Positions 1 to 10,362 of a stretch of 13,535 nt of DNA are shown piece by piece (position 1 is the stretch's first letter; each line of letters begins with the position of its first letter). The notes beneath the pieces were generated by a model. That model saw nothing but the letters and a program-made list of their open reading frames with translations. It had not been told where the DNA came from and made no database searches. The stretch is from Entrophospora sp. SA101. Lineage: Eukaryota > Glomeromycota > Glomeromycetes > Entrophosporales > Entrophosporaceae. Location of the stretch: positions 20,330 through 33,864 of the forward strand of contig CAUDNR010004453.1 of assembly GCA_958430865.1 (NCBI GenBank). The letters are read 5' to 3'. The translations under genes and the position numbers were made by a program.

Positions 1-932
1 CTATTATAAATTTAATTGAAATAGCAAGTTTCAAAATATAAAAAAGATCGACGATCGATTTTGTCAAAAGTGATAAAACGAATGTCCACTATGCTTATTA
101 TATTAAGGACGTTATTGAACTTTTTTATTGTAAAGAACTTTTATTACTATTAAAAAATATTCTATGAAAAAAAATTTTGTTAGACGAAATTTACTTAGTC
201 TCAATTTCTTAAACATATAACAAAATTTGGAATTTTCAAAATGCTAAGGCTCTACCAATTTTTAGTTTAAGAAAAAACTAGCTGATAAGTTTTGAAGCAT
301 GAGCAATGAACAATAAAACTTATCGGTTAACTTTTTAAAATTATATAAAAATTTTTTGTTTTAGTACTATAAGCAATTAATTGATTATCCTTAAACGGTT
401 TTTCTGTTATAAAAAAATTTTTCTGAAGGTATTACTTCCTAATAAGAAAGTGATCTTTTAGATTCAGCTGATTGATCTATGAATAAAAATTCGGTTGTTG
501 TCCTTGTGGTTTTCGTAAAATCTTCCTTAAAAGTTGGTCGATTTATTATTTTACTTTGCAGATCGTTAAATTGCCAATAAAAATGCAAGGTCGTGATCAA
601 AAAATTATTTTGTGTACCCATTAAAGAATACTTTGACCGTTTAAGAGATAGATGATCTGCACCGTATCACAATGAGGATATAATTCGGTTTCAGTTCTAA
701 AACTGGTCAAAATACCGACTCCAAGACTACCATTATTGAAGACTGATTAAGTAAAATTTCTCCATTATTTAATGTTATAAAAAAATCGCATTTTATTTTG
801 TATCCATGGCTTTAAACATAAAGTTGTGATTATTTAATTTGCATGTCATTAAATCACTCTTTGAATTTATTTGCGGAAGAGAGGTTTGGATTTTGTGTTT
901 GTGTTTGGATAGAATCACAATTTAAAGGATTA

Positions 933-962
933 AAATCGAAATCGAAATCGAAATCGAAATAG
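933..962. repeat. AAATCG hexanucleotide microsatellite
   Basis: Four perfect tandem copies of AAATCG are followed by a fifth copy changed to AAATAG. It lies about 490 bp upstream of the microtubule gene start. No function is implied. Confidence 0.85.
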
Positions 963-1268
963 AAAAAAATCAAATATAATTCAAAATTTAGACTTTATTG
1001 AACGAATGTATGTAGGCCTTTATTAAAATGGCACCATATCCCCTTTTTGAATCTGGAAAATAAAGATTCCAAGTTGTCAATTTGGATTAATCTCACTTAT
1101 TGACATTATCTTATCTATTTATTTACACGGTATTATTTATTATTCCCAGATTTGTATTTATTTATTCTGTTCGACTTAATTTGTGGTTGGTTGGTTGTCA
1201 AAAATAATCATAACAAAAATAATAAAAGGTACCAAATTAGCAATGATCTTCATTACTGACCAAATTTT

Positions 1269-1275
1269 ATTGGCT
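1269..1275 (-). promoter_or_regulatory. Possible inverted CCAAT box
   Basis: ATTGGCT reads AGCCAAT on the minus strand, a perfect core for the CCAAT-binding (HAP/NF-Y) complex. It sits 178 bp upstream of the predicted start codon, a usual distance. A 7-base match can arise by chance in this A/T-rich DNA, so the call is weak. Confidence 0.25.
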
Positions 1276-1453
1276 AAATAAAGTAAATTCAACAAAAAAT
1301 TTTATTTAACGCCATATTAATAATAATACCGGCTCTCGTGTTTTTTCTTATTATAGTATAGCTTTTCAATCTTAAAACATCAAAACAAATACAAACCGCG
1401 CTCAGTTAAATAAATATAATAAATCGCGTTGAATTAAACAAATATATATTCCA

Positions 1454-2502
1454 ATGGCAGCACCTGAAGAAGACTACTCTTCCTTACCACTCACAGAAAG
1501 AGTCACTCACAAGGTGATCTTTTGTTTCATGTTTGTTTACGAATATATTTTTATACGATATGCAATAAAACTCACTTTAAGTAATATAGATTTGGAAAGT
1601 TCGACTTGGAGCTTATGAGGAATTAACGAAAAAATTTAACATTGCTGATGATGAAAGCGATTTTAAGCCTTTTGAGGGTTTAATGAAAAATATAGCAACA
1701 GACGCTAATGCTGTTGCACAAGAAGCAGGCTTGACAACTTTATTGACATTTGTTGAGAAAGCGCCAAATCCCATAAGGTAAGAGGAATAAGTTTGTATTT
1801 ATTTCTCCTCCCTCCCTTTAATTTATTATTACGTTTACATAAACTATGTAAACTATTTTCTTCAGGATAAGATCTTCTGTAATACCAGTTGTTGTAGACA
1901 AAGGTTTTGGTTCTTCTCGTACGGGAACAAAAAACAAAGCTATAGACCTTATCTTGCTATTTATAGAAGTTGATACTGTTGACCCTGTCTTGGTATATAA
2001 TTCAATTCACTCAATTCCAATTTTTTTTATTTTTAAAAGAACTTGAACTTGTAATTAATTTAGGTTTAATTTATAGGAAGATATTCTTGCTGGACTAGAT
2101 GCTAAACAACCAAAAATAGTTACAACAACTGTATTTATCCTAAAAGAAATTATTAGGTTTGCTTATCAAAAAAAATTATATTTATTATCTTATAATAGTT
2201 TCGATATATAATGAATAATCAGATATGTATATATTTAATTTTTTAGACTTTTTGGAACAAAAATAGTAAATATAAAACCGATACTAAAACGTTTGTCTAA
2301 AATATTTGGTCATACTGATAAAAACGTTAGAAGTGAGGTAATTTAATTGATAACTTAATAAAATTTTAAATCATTGTCTTTATATATATTTTCAGAAATT
2401 AATTTTTCAAGAAAACTTTAGGGCACTCAATTAGTGATAGAATTGTATAAATGGCTCGGACCAGCTATCGATCCTCATTTACAAGAGTTAAAACCAGTGC
2501 AG
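1454..2502 (+). other. TOG1 domain (exons 1-6, residues about 5-209)
   Basis: This is the N-terminal HEAT-repeat TOG domain. The first intra-HEAT loop carries W22 in IWKVRLGAYEEL, the residue that inserts against tubulin in known TOG structures. Later segments NIATDANAVAQEAGL, GLDAKQPKIVTTTVFIL and IFGHTDKNVRSEGTQLV have the repeating helix-loop pattern and spacing of ch-TOG TOG1. The domain is cut by five introns. Exon 7 (2598-2709) follows with IKELKEAFEKLPPEKPTQ and LLRSQ, the typical TOG1 exit sequence, then an Ala/Glu-rich tether to TOG2. Confidence 0.9.
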
Positions 2503-5500
2503 GTGATTTTCTGTTTTTGTTACTTTCAATTTTTTGCCTAATATCGATAATTCATATTTTACTTTATTGTATTGTGTGTTATTTGTTATAATTTTAGATC
2601 AAAGAGTTAAAAGAAGCGTTTGAAAAATTACCCCCAGAAAAACCAACTCAACAACGCTTATTAAGATCACAAAAGGCCGCCGCTGAAGCTGCTGCCGAAG
2701 CTGATGATGGTAATATATATATTTTTGTTTGTTTGCCAGTTTATATATATATTACGATGAATTAAACTTTGGTTTTTTTCACTCAGCCAATGTAGAAGAA
2801 GAAGAAGAGAAAGAAAATGATGCTTATGATTTAATAGAGGCTGTTGATGTATTAAGCAAAATGGATAAAAATTTTTATCAAAATCTGGTAATTTATTAAG
2901 ATACAATAATAAAAAACATCGTGTCTTGAGTTTGAATATTAACAATTTCAAATTTTTTCCAGGGATCTGCTAAATGGAAAGAAAGAAAAGAAGCATTGGA
3001 TGGCTTATTAGAAATTTGTAAAACTCCAAAAATTGTTGATGGAAATTTTTCCGAGTTGATATCTGCATTGGCCAAGGTATTTAATTTAATGCTTTTAAAT
3101 CTGTACATTATATATATATATTATATTTTAAAAAAAAAACTGAATGACGATTTGTCTGTTTATTAATTTATATATTATAGCGTATATCCGATACCAATAT
3201 TAATATTGTTATTGTTGCTGCAAATATAATAACAGCATTGGCATTAGGTTTACGTGATGCATTTGCAAAATATAAGGCTACGGTAAACAAAAGTTTATTA
3301 TTCGAAACACGCATAGAGAAAATTATTAAAAAATCTCCTTTTCTGTTTTGATTTATATTATTATTTTAGGTAATTAGTCCACTTATAGAAAAACTTAAGG
3401 AAAAAAAGCAAAGTGTGATAGATGCTTTAGCAGCTGCTCTTGATTCTGTTTTTAAGACTGTGAGTTTATATTCATCAAATATTGATCGTTGATCCATTTA
3501 TTCGATTTTTTTTTACTTTTTTGGAAATATTTTACAATTATATAATTTTAATAATCCTTAAATTTTATTCAAGATTACATTATCTGATATTGTGGAGGAC
3601 GTGGTAGCTGCTGGAAAGCATAAAAACCCACAAGTAAAAACAGAGTCGATGAAATGGCTTACGAGATGTCTAAAAACCACACTAGTGGCACCAAATAAGG
3701 CCGAAATTAAAACGCTAATAGAAATGATGGTGAAAGCATCAGAAGATAGTTTTGAACCTGTTCGAGTTGCTGCATTTGAAGGTTTGGGTACTATTATGAA
3801 AGTTATTAGCGAAAAGGCCATGAATCCATATTTAGAAGGTCTTGATGATATCAAGAAGGGCAAGATCAAAGAATTTTACGAAAAGGCTGAGGTGAAAGCA
3901 AAAGTTACTGTAAAGAAGCCTCCGCCTCCGGCTGTTGCTGCACCTAGTAAGCCAACTAAGTCAGCAAAATTTGCTGCAAAAAAAGAAGCTGTGCGTCATA
4001 TTTTGGACTGGTTCATTCAATCTGTATTGATATTGTTGTAAACGTATCAACTCATATTAACCCTTTGTGGGAAAATCTGTTTTGAAGGGCGAAGGAACCA
4101 AAAAGGCATCGGCGAAAAAACCACCATCTACAGACGCTTCATCTGGTCAATCTCCGAAAAAACCCGCGGCCAAGACTTCAGCTGTGGCAAAGAAAGGCGG
4201 TAAAGCTAAAGAAGAAGAAGTACTAAAGTACAAATACGCGGATGAAAATATCGAAGAAAGATTTTCCGAACTCATTCCTGAAGTCCAAACTGAAAATTTG
4301 GGAGATAAAAATTGGAAATTGAGATTAGCAGGTGCGTCAAATTTAAATTTGTGCCGATTTTAAATTGACGTGTGTGAAATCTAAATCATAAATAAAAGGA
4401 ATTTCCCACCATACTTTATAAGTTTAATTTGAATTTCATATACAACATATGCAAGCTTTGTTTTCACTATTTATTTATAATATAATTCTTAATTCTTTTT
4501 TAATAGCTATTGAAGATTTATACAACACCCTAGATGAGATGGATCCTTCATCGATAGAAGCAGAATTAGTGTTCCGTTTTCTTGCGCAAAAACCTGGATG
4601 GAAAGAAAGCAATTTTCAGGTTTTCATTATTAATTAATATGTCAATATGACCTTTAATGTTTTTAACTAAAACCTTTTAAACTTAACTTATGTGAAGGTT
4701 TTGACAAAAGCATTCAATATTATGGTATTAATGGCTTCTAAAGTTCCTTCTTTTTCGAAGTCATCAGCTGCTCTTGTAATACCAGGTAAAAAAAGACATA
4801 GTTTGTTTTTTTTTCAAGAAATCTTTTTAATCGACTAATTTTATAATCAAAATATTGACAGTTTTGACAGAAAAATTGGGCGATATTAAACTTAAAAAGC
4901 CAGCAGGAGAAACTTTGACTTGTTTTTCTGAAAAAATATCGGTACAATTTGTTTTTACACAAGGTAGAAATTATTTCTTAATCAACGCCTTTATAATTTT
5001 TTTAAAATTAGCAGCTAACAAAATAAAATATTATATTTTAACAGCATATGAGCCTTTACGTAAAGCCAAGTCTCCAAAAATAATAGCAGATGCTTTGACT
5101 TGGTTTCATGGCGCTATTATGGAATTTGGAATAAATGGACTTCAAGTTCGTGAGTTAATCGATTTTCTAAAATTTGCATTAACGAGTTCCAACGCTTCTG
5201 TTCGAACAAATGCTGTAACTGTTCTGGGAGCACTACGAATTTTTATTGGCTCAGGTAAAATATAAAACGCATAAATTATTTTTATTTATTTAAAAATTAT
5301 ATATTAACTGTATTTTTTTTGGGTGATGTTTTGTAGACATTCGAACATTTGTTCAAGATTTAAATGCTACACAGCTTGCAACTATAGATGCAGAATTTGA
5401 AAGGGTTGCAGATCAAGCCCCGCCAGAGCCTATTAAAGCTAGTGTATGAATTGCAAAAATTTATTGAATTTTTAATTTTTCTGTTTACATAAAAGGGGGT

Positions 5501-8500
5501 TAAAAATATATAAATAATATATATAATATATATATATATATATTTTTTAAGTCTCAATTAACTTCTTCAGGAGCAAAAACTTCTGTGATGGAAGAACTTT
5601 TCCCCAAAGTGGATATTGGAGCTCTATTTTCTAGCAAAACGATTGCAGTAAGCTTTCTAGTATTTATGATTGTGTAATGTTAGAATTAAAGTTAAGTTTA
5701 AGAATTGTTGAATAAATTTTTTTCACCCCACAGGACTGTAGTGATGATAAATGGAAAACCAGGAAAGAAGGCCTCGAACAAATTCTTGCAATTGTTGAAG
5801 CCAATAAAAGAATAAAACCAAATCTCGGTATTCAGATTTCATAAATGCTTATTCTTTTTTTTCCAAAAAAAAAATAATAATAATCCTTAATATTTGTAAT
5901 TCAATCAGGCGATCTGGTACCCATTCTGAAAGTTCGCTTGGCAGATAACAACAAAAGCATTCAAATGATGTCATTAGATATTTGTGGCAAACTAGCAACA
6001 GCAATGGGGAAACCATTCGAAAGGCACGTGAAAATATTAGTTAGTCCAGTTACAGCAATTCTTACGGATCAAAAAGCAACAGTTCGTGGTAGTGCTATTA
6101 GTGCATTGGACTGCATGGTAAATGCAACAGGATTAGATCCATTAGTCTCATCACTTGCAACAAGTCTTGCATCAGAAAATCCGTTATTACGAAAAGATTT
6201 ATTGCACTGGTTATCAGATAAACTTAAGGAATCTGATGAAAATAACAGTCTCCCTGATTTGTCACAGATGGTATCAGCAATATTATCTTGCCTACAAGAC
6301 CGTAATGGAGATGTAAGAAAAGCAGCTCAAAATTGTTTAGGACCAATAGTAAAAAGTGCAGGATATGATCATGTCGTGACGAAATGTAGTGACCTTAAAA
6401 GTGCTGTCAAGCAAACAATAATGCCGATGATTGAATCAGTCCGTCCTGTAGGTGGTAATGGGTTAGGAACAAAAGGTAAAAAAACTGGACAAAAATCTCG
6501 ACTTGCTATACCACCAGCAACCAATTCAAATAAAAATTCAGATGATGCTGATGACGAAATTGATGATGATGAACCAGCCCCAAAGCTTCCTCCCGGACTC
6601 GTTCTCAAGCCACCTGCAAGCACAAGACAAAATATTCTCTCTAAAATGCCAACAAATTCACTTCTTGCGCAACCTTCCAATAATTTAACTTCAACGTCAG
6701 ATCAACAATCTTTTTCTACAGTTCCCTCAAATGAGATTCAACCTATGATTGCTAATAGGATACCTGCCCCTTCTCAAAGAGGTGGTGCAACTAGTGGAAT
6801 TGGCCGAGGATTTGGAATGCCTGCACCATCTTCTCGTCTTCAATTCTCCCGATTCCGTCAAGGTAATGGAGCTAATGGGCAAAATACTGTACTTTCTGCT
6901 GAACATAATAATGAATTTGATAACAAAAGAGATCCTATTAACATGGAAATAGATAAACCAGATCATCATGTTTCATCAATTAATGATAGTTCTGTAATGA
7001 ATAGTTCACCTAATGCAAAACAACATTCTTCAGATCGTAATAATGCCTTTGTGGTAGAAGTGAATATTACAAAAATTATGGGTCCTGATTATCAACAAAG
7101 TGTTGAAGCTTTAAAAGAGTTAGATAAAAATTTAAATTCTGCACCAGAATCAATTCTTCCTCATGCGGATGAAATCGTAAGATCTTTGGCACTTAAAGTC
7201 AGATTGTCTTACAGCCAACTTGAAACCTCATCGCCAACTTTAGTTCGATTGTGTAAACATCTAGTTAATGCTTTGGTTTTATTGTTTTCAAATAAAGATT
7301 TAGCAATGGCAGTATCTCAAGAAGCTTTAGATACATTATTATCAGAACTTGCTCGACGTTTGTTAGATCCAAAATTACAAGAACTCGAGTCTGGCCAACA
7401 GTTGTCTAAAGCTTTGAATGTTTCTATGGTTAAAGTTTTAGAAAATAGTAATCGTAATGCTACATATAGGTAGGTTCGTTAAAGCTTTATATAACAAATG
7501 ACTTCATATCTCAAAATGTAACTATATTTTAAGATCGATATTAATATTTAACAAATATATCCATCTATATAATATTTAGTGCACTGATATCCATACTTGA
7601 AAAATACTCTGATTTAAGAAAAGCAAACGAAGACACAATTTTTGAACAAACGAAATTTGCAGAATTGATTATGAAGTGTCTATGGAAATTAGCCAAATCT
7701 GTTCAAGAAAATCTTAAAGCTGGCACATTGAAACCTAATCAATTACTACGAGATCTAAATGATTTTTTCTTAGTAACACCACCTGCTGAATGGAAAAGAC
7801 GTGCCACAGAAAAAGTGGCGCTTGGTGAAATGCCGCTTCGTACGGTAAAAACCTTGTTGTCCGAATTGATAACAGGACTTGGTGAAGGTGTTTACGAACA
7901 TTTGGATCTTATCGAAGACCCACCAAAAAGTTATGTTTATCCTTATTTGCACCACATGCTTGAGGGTTCAAGGAAAAAACAACAAACTCCAAATGTAATT
8001 ATCATAAATTTTAAATTTGATGAATATATTTATTTATTAATATTAAAAAAATTGGTTTTATATCTATTGATGTTAGCATACCAATCCTGATAGTAACCCA
8101 CCAAGTAGACCATTGTCTATTGAATCTGTAAGATCCCTTAGTTCAGAACCCATTGGTTTATCATCTAACGACTCACCACGCTCATCTCCGGCTCCAAAAA
8201 AAGAATCATTAATACAAAAAACCAATATATACCAATCAATAACGACAAATGAAACAAGAGCAAGAGGTCCGCCTATACCTGACATACCAGTACACTTCAA
8301 TGAAACACAATCCAATTCTTCAGAACCAGTTAGTCCTGCGTCGCCACGAACTCCTATGACACCCAAGTTTCCCACACCGACAAATAGTGCACGTTCATCT
8401 GGCTCACATGAAGTCGAATTAAATGCAAGACTGACTCAAATTTTTGTTAAAATTGGAACAAGAGAGGAAACTAAACAAGTATGAATTTTAACTGTATTTT

Positions 8501-9033
8501 ATAAAAATATTGTCATTTTTTTATTTTTTTTTTTATTGGATGTATAATGTGTATGTATATTTTTTTTACATGATTAACAGGGTATTTATGAGTTATACGA
8601 ATTTCAAAAGAAACATCCTGAACTAGAAAGCAAAGTTTCAGCACAATTATCAAGGACAGGAGTATACTTTCAGAGTTATATTAAACGTGGTCTTGCAAAT
8701 ATCGCAGCAGAGGAAGATGAAAAAGCAAAAGCAAATATCATCGCAGAAGCTAAATCATTATGTAAGTAATTATGATAATGATAACATACCTTTATTAATA
8801 GGGATTAATAGTATTTTTTATTTTTCCTCTTAAAAAAAAAGTTCCTACAAATAATAACAATATAGAAAATCCTAATTTGTCAGAAGGTAAAAATATATAA
8901 ATATTTTTTATATTTTATATATAAATATTTATTTATTATGTTAATATTTTTTTTGTTAGATGATGCTTATAAACAAAAGTTACTGAGGCTACAACAAGTA
9001 TTTGGTTATAAAAACGATCAAGGGCAGCATTGA
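1454..9033 (+). CDS. CKAP5: XMAP215/ch-TOG family microtubule polymerase, 26 exons
   Basis: This gene encodes about 1764 residues of a TOG-domain protein that binds tubulin dimers and speeds microtubule growth at plus ends, centrosomes or spindle pole bodies, and kinetochores (family knowledge). Exons: 1454-1513, 1590-1777, 1866-1992, 2077-2156, 2247-2337, 2422-2502, 2598-2709, 2787-2887, 2963-3076, 3181-3282, 3370-3459, 3574-3990, 4088-4331, 4507-4619, 4698-4785, 4862-4963, 5045-5254, 5337-5443, 5552-5647, 5734-5827, 5909-7469, 7580-7994, 8077-8478, 8581-8761, 8842-8886, 8960-9033. All introns are GT-AG, all phases agree, and the sum is 5295 nt. The start is supported because exon 1 supplies LPLTERVTHK, which runs straight into IWKVRLGAYEEL, as at the N-terminus of animal members. 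Yeast homologues (Stu2, Alp14, Dis1) have about 800-900 residues and two TOGs, while animal ones have about 2000 residues and five; this one has four. The symbol is that of the animal orthologue and is used for orientation only. Confidence 0.93.
2787..3900 (+). other. TOG2 domain (exons 8-12, residues about 255-492)
   Basis: An acidic lead-in (VEEEEEKEND) is followed by AYDLIEAVDVLSKM and the loop SAKWKERKEALDGLL, with the conserved W285. The domain closes with FEPVRVAAFEGLGTIMKVI and EKAMNPYLEGLDDIKKGKI, which match the last HEAT repeats of TOG2 in animal proteins very closely. This is the best-conserved part of the gene and leaves little doubt about the family. Exons 8-11 are short and exon 12 is 417 nt. 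Confidence 0.92.
3880..4220 (+). other. Basic Lys/Ala/Pro linker between TOG2 and TOG3
   Basis: The end of exon 12 and the start of exon 13 encode about 70 residues rich in Lys, Ala and Pro, for example KVTVKKPPPPAVAAPSKP and SPKKPAAKTSAVAKKGGK. Such linkers in this family bind the negatively charged microtubule lattice (family knowledge). Intron 12 (3991-4087) cuts through it. Its donor GTGCGT is unusual, but it is the only choice I found that joins the two frames, in phase 0 on both sides. Confidence 0.75.
4221..5443 (+). other. TOG3 domain (exons 13-18, residues about 566-800)
   Basis: The domain opens with ERFSELIPEVQ and the loop LGDKNWKLRLAAIEDL, carrying W597. LAQKPGWKESNFQV is almost a signature of TOG3 in long family members. 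It continues with FGINGLQVRELIDFLK and SSNASVRTNAVTVLGAL and ends in the family exit motif IDAEFERVADQAPPEP. Five introns interrupt it. Intron 16 (4964-5044) is 81 nt long and contains no in-frame stop. Confidence 0.9.
5506..5543. repeat. TA-rich microsatellite in intron 18
   Basis: Long TA runs, broken by an occasional extra A, fill the 3' half of intron 18 (5444-5551) just before the acceptor TTTTTTAAG. Shorter TA runs occur in other introns, for example near 3106-3120. These make length variation between strains likely. Confidence 0.7.
5552..6450 (+). other. TOG4 domain (exons 19-21, residues about 820-1055)
   Basis: The lead-in MEELFPKVDIGALFSSKTI and the loop DDKWKTRKEGLEQI (W848) are followed by GDLVPILKVRLADNNKSIQ, LTDQKATVRGSAISALDCM and LQDRNGDVRKAAQNCLGPI. 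The last matches the terminal repeat of TOG4 in ch-TOG. Most of the domain lies in the single large exon 21 (1561 nt), in contrast with the finely split TOG1 to TOG3. Confidence 0.88.
6451..7041 (+). other. Disordered linker in the place of TOG5 (residues about 1055-1250)
   Basis: These roughly 195 residues are rich in Ser, Asn, Gln and Pro, with an acidic run (DDADDEIDDDE, near residue 1084) and a Gly/Arg/Ser patch (RGGATSGIGRGFGMPAP). No HEAT-like helix pattern and no tryptophan-loop motif are present. In animal and plant members TOG5 occupies this interval. The whole interval lies in one exon, so TOG5 is not hidden in an intron of the model. Confidence 0.75.
7042..7994 (+). other. C-terminal helical domain of XMAP215 family (exons 21-22, residues about 1251-1531)
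   Basis: The region begins NAFVVEVNITKIMGPDYQQS and goes on with VEALKELDKNL, ELESGQQLSKALNVSMVKVL and FAELIMKCLWKLAKSV. The order and spacing match the conserved C-terminal helical region of ch-TOG (there: EGQQVIRSVNLLVVKVLE and SELVMKCLWRM). Exon 22 adds LGEMPLRTVKTLLSELITGL. Short yeast homologues lack this domain and carry a dimerising coiled coil instead (family knowledge). Confidence 0.85.
8077..8395 (+). other. Ser/Thr-Pro rich linker (exon 23, residues about 1532-1637)
   Basis: The segment is low in hydrophobic residues and holds several Ser-Pro or Thr-Pro pairs in two clusters, SPRSSPAPKK and VSPASPRTPMTPKFPTP. Minimal proline-directed kinase sites such as these are used by CDK to control yeast homologues (family knowledge). 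That they are used here is inference. No full CDK consensus (S/T-P-x-K/R) was seen. Confidence 0.6.
8396..9033 (+). other. Putative TACC-binding C-terminus (exons 23-26, residues about 1638-1764)
   Basis: ELNARLTQIFVKIGTREETK, then GIYELYEFQKKHPELESKV and GVYFQSYIKRGL, match the region of human ch-TOG that binds TACC3 (there: [28 protein letters not shown], broken here as [12 protein letters not shown] and [11 protein letters not shown]). The final exon, AYKQKLLRLQQVFGYKN, resembles the short helix that follows it in animals. Exon 25 is only 45 nt and encodes a polar spacer. The protein ends soon after, without the extra tail of animal proteins. Binding to a fungal TACC protein (such as Alp7) is inferred. 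Confidence 0.8.
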
Positions 9034-9079
9034 TATTTTTTATTTATTTATTTACTTTTTTCTTTTAAAAATATTGAAT

Positions 9080-9085
9080 AATAAA
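9080..9085 (+). terminator. Candidate polyadenylation signal AATAAA
   Basis: A perfect AATAAA lies 46 nt after the stop codon of the microtubule gene and before the transposon that starts at 9201. The 3' end of the transcript may therefore be unaffected by the insertion. The motif is cheap in A/T-rich DNA. Confidence 0.45.
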
Positions 9086-9430
9086 AACTATAATTCAAAT
9101 TCAATTGATTATTTGCGTGCAGTTTAAACCCTTGTAAAAGAAACCACAAATATTCTCAAATAAGCATGCAATTTTCTTGATTTTAGCCCTTCTTTATATA
9201 CACTCAATGGACAAAAGTTTGTATCCATAAATTATTTTGAGATTTTCTCAAAATTATATTAAATAAATATTTGTGTTCTTTACATCATTTCAAAGTTCTG
9301 GTTCTTGAGAAAATTTTTTATTAATAACAAATTTTTATCTTGTGAAATTTTTATTATGAAAAAATTTGACTTTAAAAATTATAAAATGGATGATCAATTT
9401 TAACAGATAAAAATATTATTTCTTACTATC

Positions 9431-9704
9431 TTAATATCTAGTTGACCAACCATTGTTGGCAATACATTCTTCTATCCTTCTGGGCATACTATCAATCAAA
9501 TTCAAATATTTTTCACAAGGAATTTTGTTCCCAAATTTTTGGATGTTCAAGACGATTTTTAATCTTTCGGCCAAGTTCATCCCACAAGTGCTCAATGGGA
9601 TTAAGGTCAGGCAATTGAGAAGGCCAATTTTCAAGAAGGATGTGCTCATTCTCGGACATCCCTGTTAATTCACAATTTGTTCCCATTTTTAAAAAAATGG
9701 TCAT
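9431..9704 (-). pseudogene. Tc1/mariner transposase C-terminal fragment, frameshifted
   Basis: Reading the minus strand from 9704, the frame contains NWPSQLPDLNPIEHLWDELG, the block around the third catalytic acid of DDE transposases of the Tc1 family; the Glu of NPIEHLW is that residue. This frame stops at 9513. A second frame, overlapping it and ending at 9431, supplies the family's C-terminal end, NKIPCEKYLNLIDSMPRRIE and NNGWSTRY. In relatives about 15 residues separate the two blocks, so a small deletion with a frame change is likely. The DNA-binding half and the first two catalytic Asp residues are gone. Confidence 0.82.
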
Positions 9705-9708
9705 CTAT

Positions 9709-10012
9709 TTCATGATCCCACAATTTTAATGCCAAATTTATTTTTAATGTAATCATAATAAAATTTTTTTTAAGAACCAATGCTTTCAAATGATATAAAA
9801 ATCACAATTATTTATTTGGTATAATATTTTTAAGAAAAGTGAAAGACAAAAACAAAACAATCATCAATTTCATAATTTTAATGCTGATTTTATTTTTAGT
9901 TCTATCATAACAAAAACTTCATAAATAAAGATTTAACAATAATAAAAAACTTTTTCAAGAACCATAACTTTAAAATGGTGTAAAGGTCACAATTATTTAT
10001 TTAGTAGGATTT
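9709..10012. repeat. Direct duplication of the right transposon end
   Basis: The interval at about 9709-9845 and the interval at about 9865-10012 are imperfect direct copies. Shared blocks include ATAATTTTAATGC or a near variant, AAGAACCA near 9772 and 9957, and CACAATTATTTATTT near 9804 and 9989. The inner copy lacks about 30 nt in its middle and the outermost 50 nt or so of the terminus. The element thus has three related terminal segments: one left and two right. Confidence 0.7.
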
Positions 10013-10058
10013 TGTAAAAATGCAAAATAATTTTTGGGTACAAACTTGTCCATTGAGA

Positions 10059-10362
10059 TAATAATAAATACAAGTTCCGAATTTTGCAATTCAATTCTTT
10101 TATATACATTATTTTGTTTTCCATTTTTGATCTTCGTGTAATTGAACCATCCATAAAAGAAACGATTTTTGGACATCTTTTCCACAAAAAAAAAAGACCA
10201 CCAGAAAAAAATCAATTTTTTCGACGACCATTTGTTTTTATTTCTTGATTTTTTATTTTAATAAATAACATTACCAGAATTGGAATTTTATGCTAATATA
10301 ATAATAATTGTTGGCCGAAACATCTTAATTCCGAGTTAAATTATTTCATTATTTTTATTTAC
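10059..10362. other. A/T-rich spacer, nothing recognised
   Basis: Homopolymer A and T runs dominate, and short minus-strand frames here overlap each other and the transposon end. An AATAAA on the minus strand (10354-10359) lies a few bases after the stop of the minus-strand remnant and could be its old poly(A) signal. Confidence 0.5.

Larger units (their letters stand above)
1..1453. other. Upstream A/T-rich intergenic flank, no supported gene
   Basis: No reading frame here has a recognisable domain or a believable exon chain. One minus-strand open frame of 60 codons (439-621) was considered and rejected. A stem-loop can be formed by CTGATAAGTTTT (282-293) and AAAACTTATCGG (315-326), with one mismatch and a 21-nt loop. 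The last 200 bases before 1454 are the likely promoter and 5' leader of the microtubule gene, but no TATA box can be singled out because the whole region is rich in A and T. Confidence 0.6.
9201..10058 (-). mobile_element. Decayed Tc1/mariner element with long terminal inverted repeats
   Basis: The left end CACTCAATGGACAAAAGTTT and the reverse complement of the right end, TCTCAATGGACAAGTTTGTA, match with small differences and resemble Tc1 ends (ATGGACAAAAGT). Both ends are flanked by TA (9199-9200 and 10059-10060), the Tc1/mariner target. The similarity continues inward for about 200 nt on each side (about 9201-9405 against 9855-10058). At 858 bp it is much shorter than an autonomous element of about 1.3-1.7 kb (family knowledge). 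It holds only a transposase fragment, so it cannot move by itself. Confidence 0.8.
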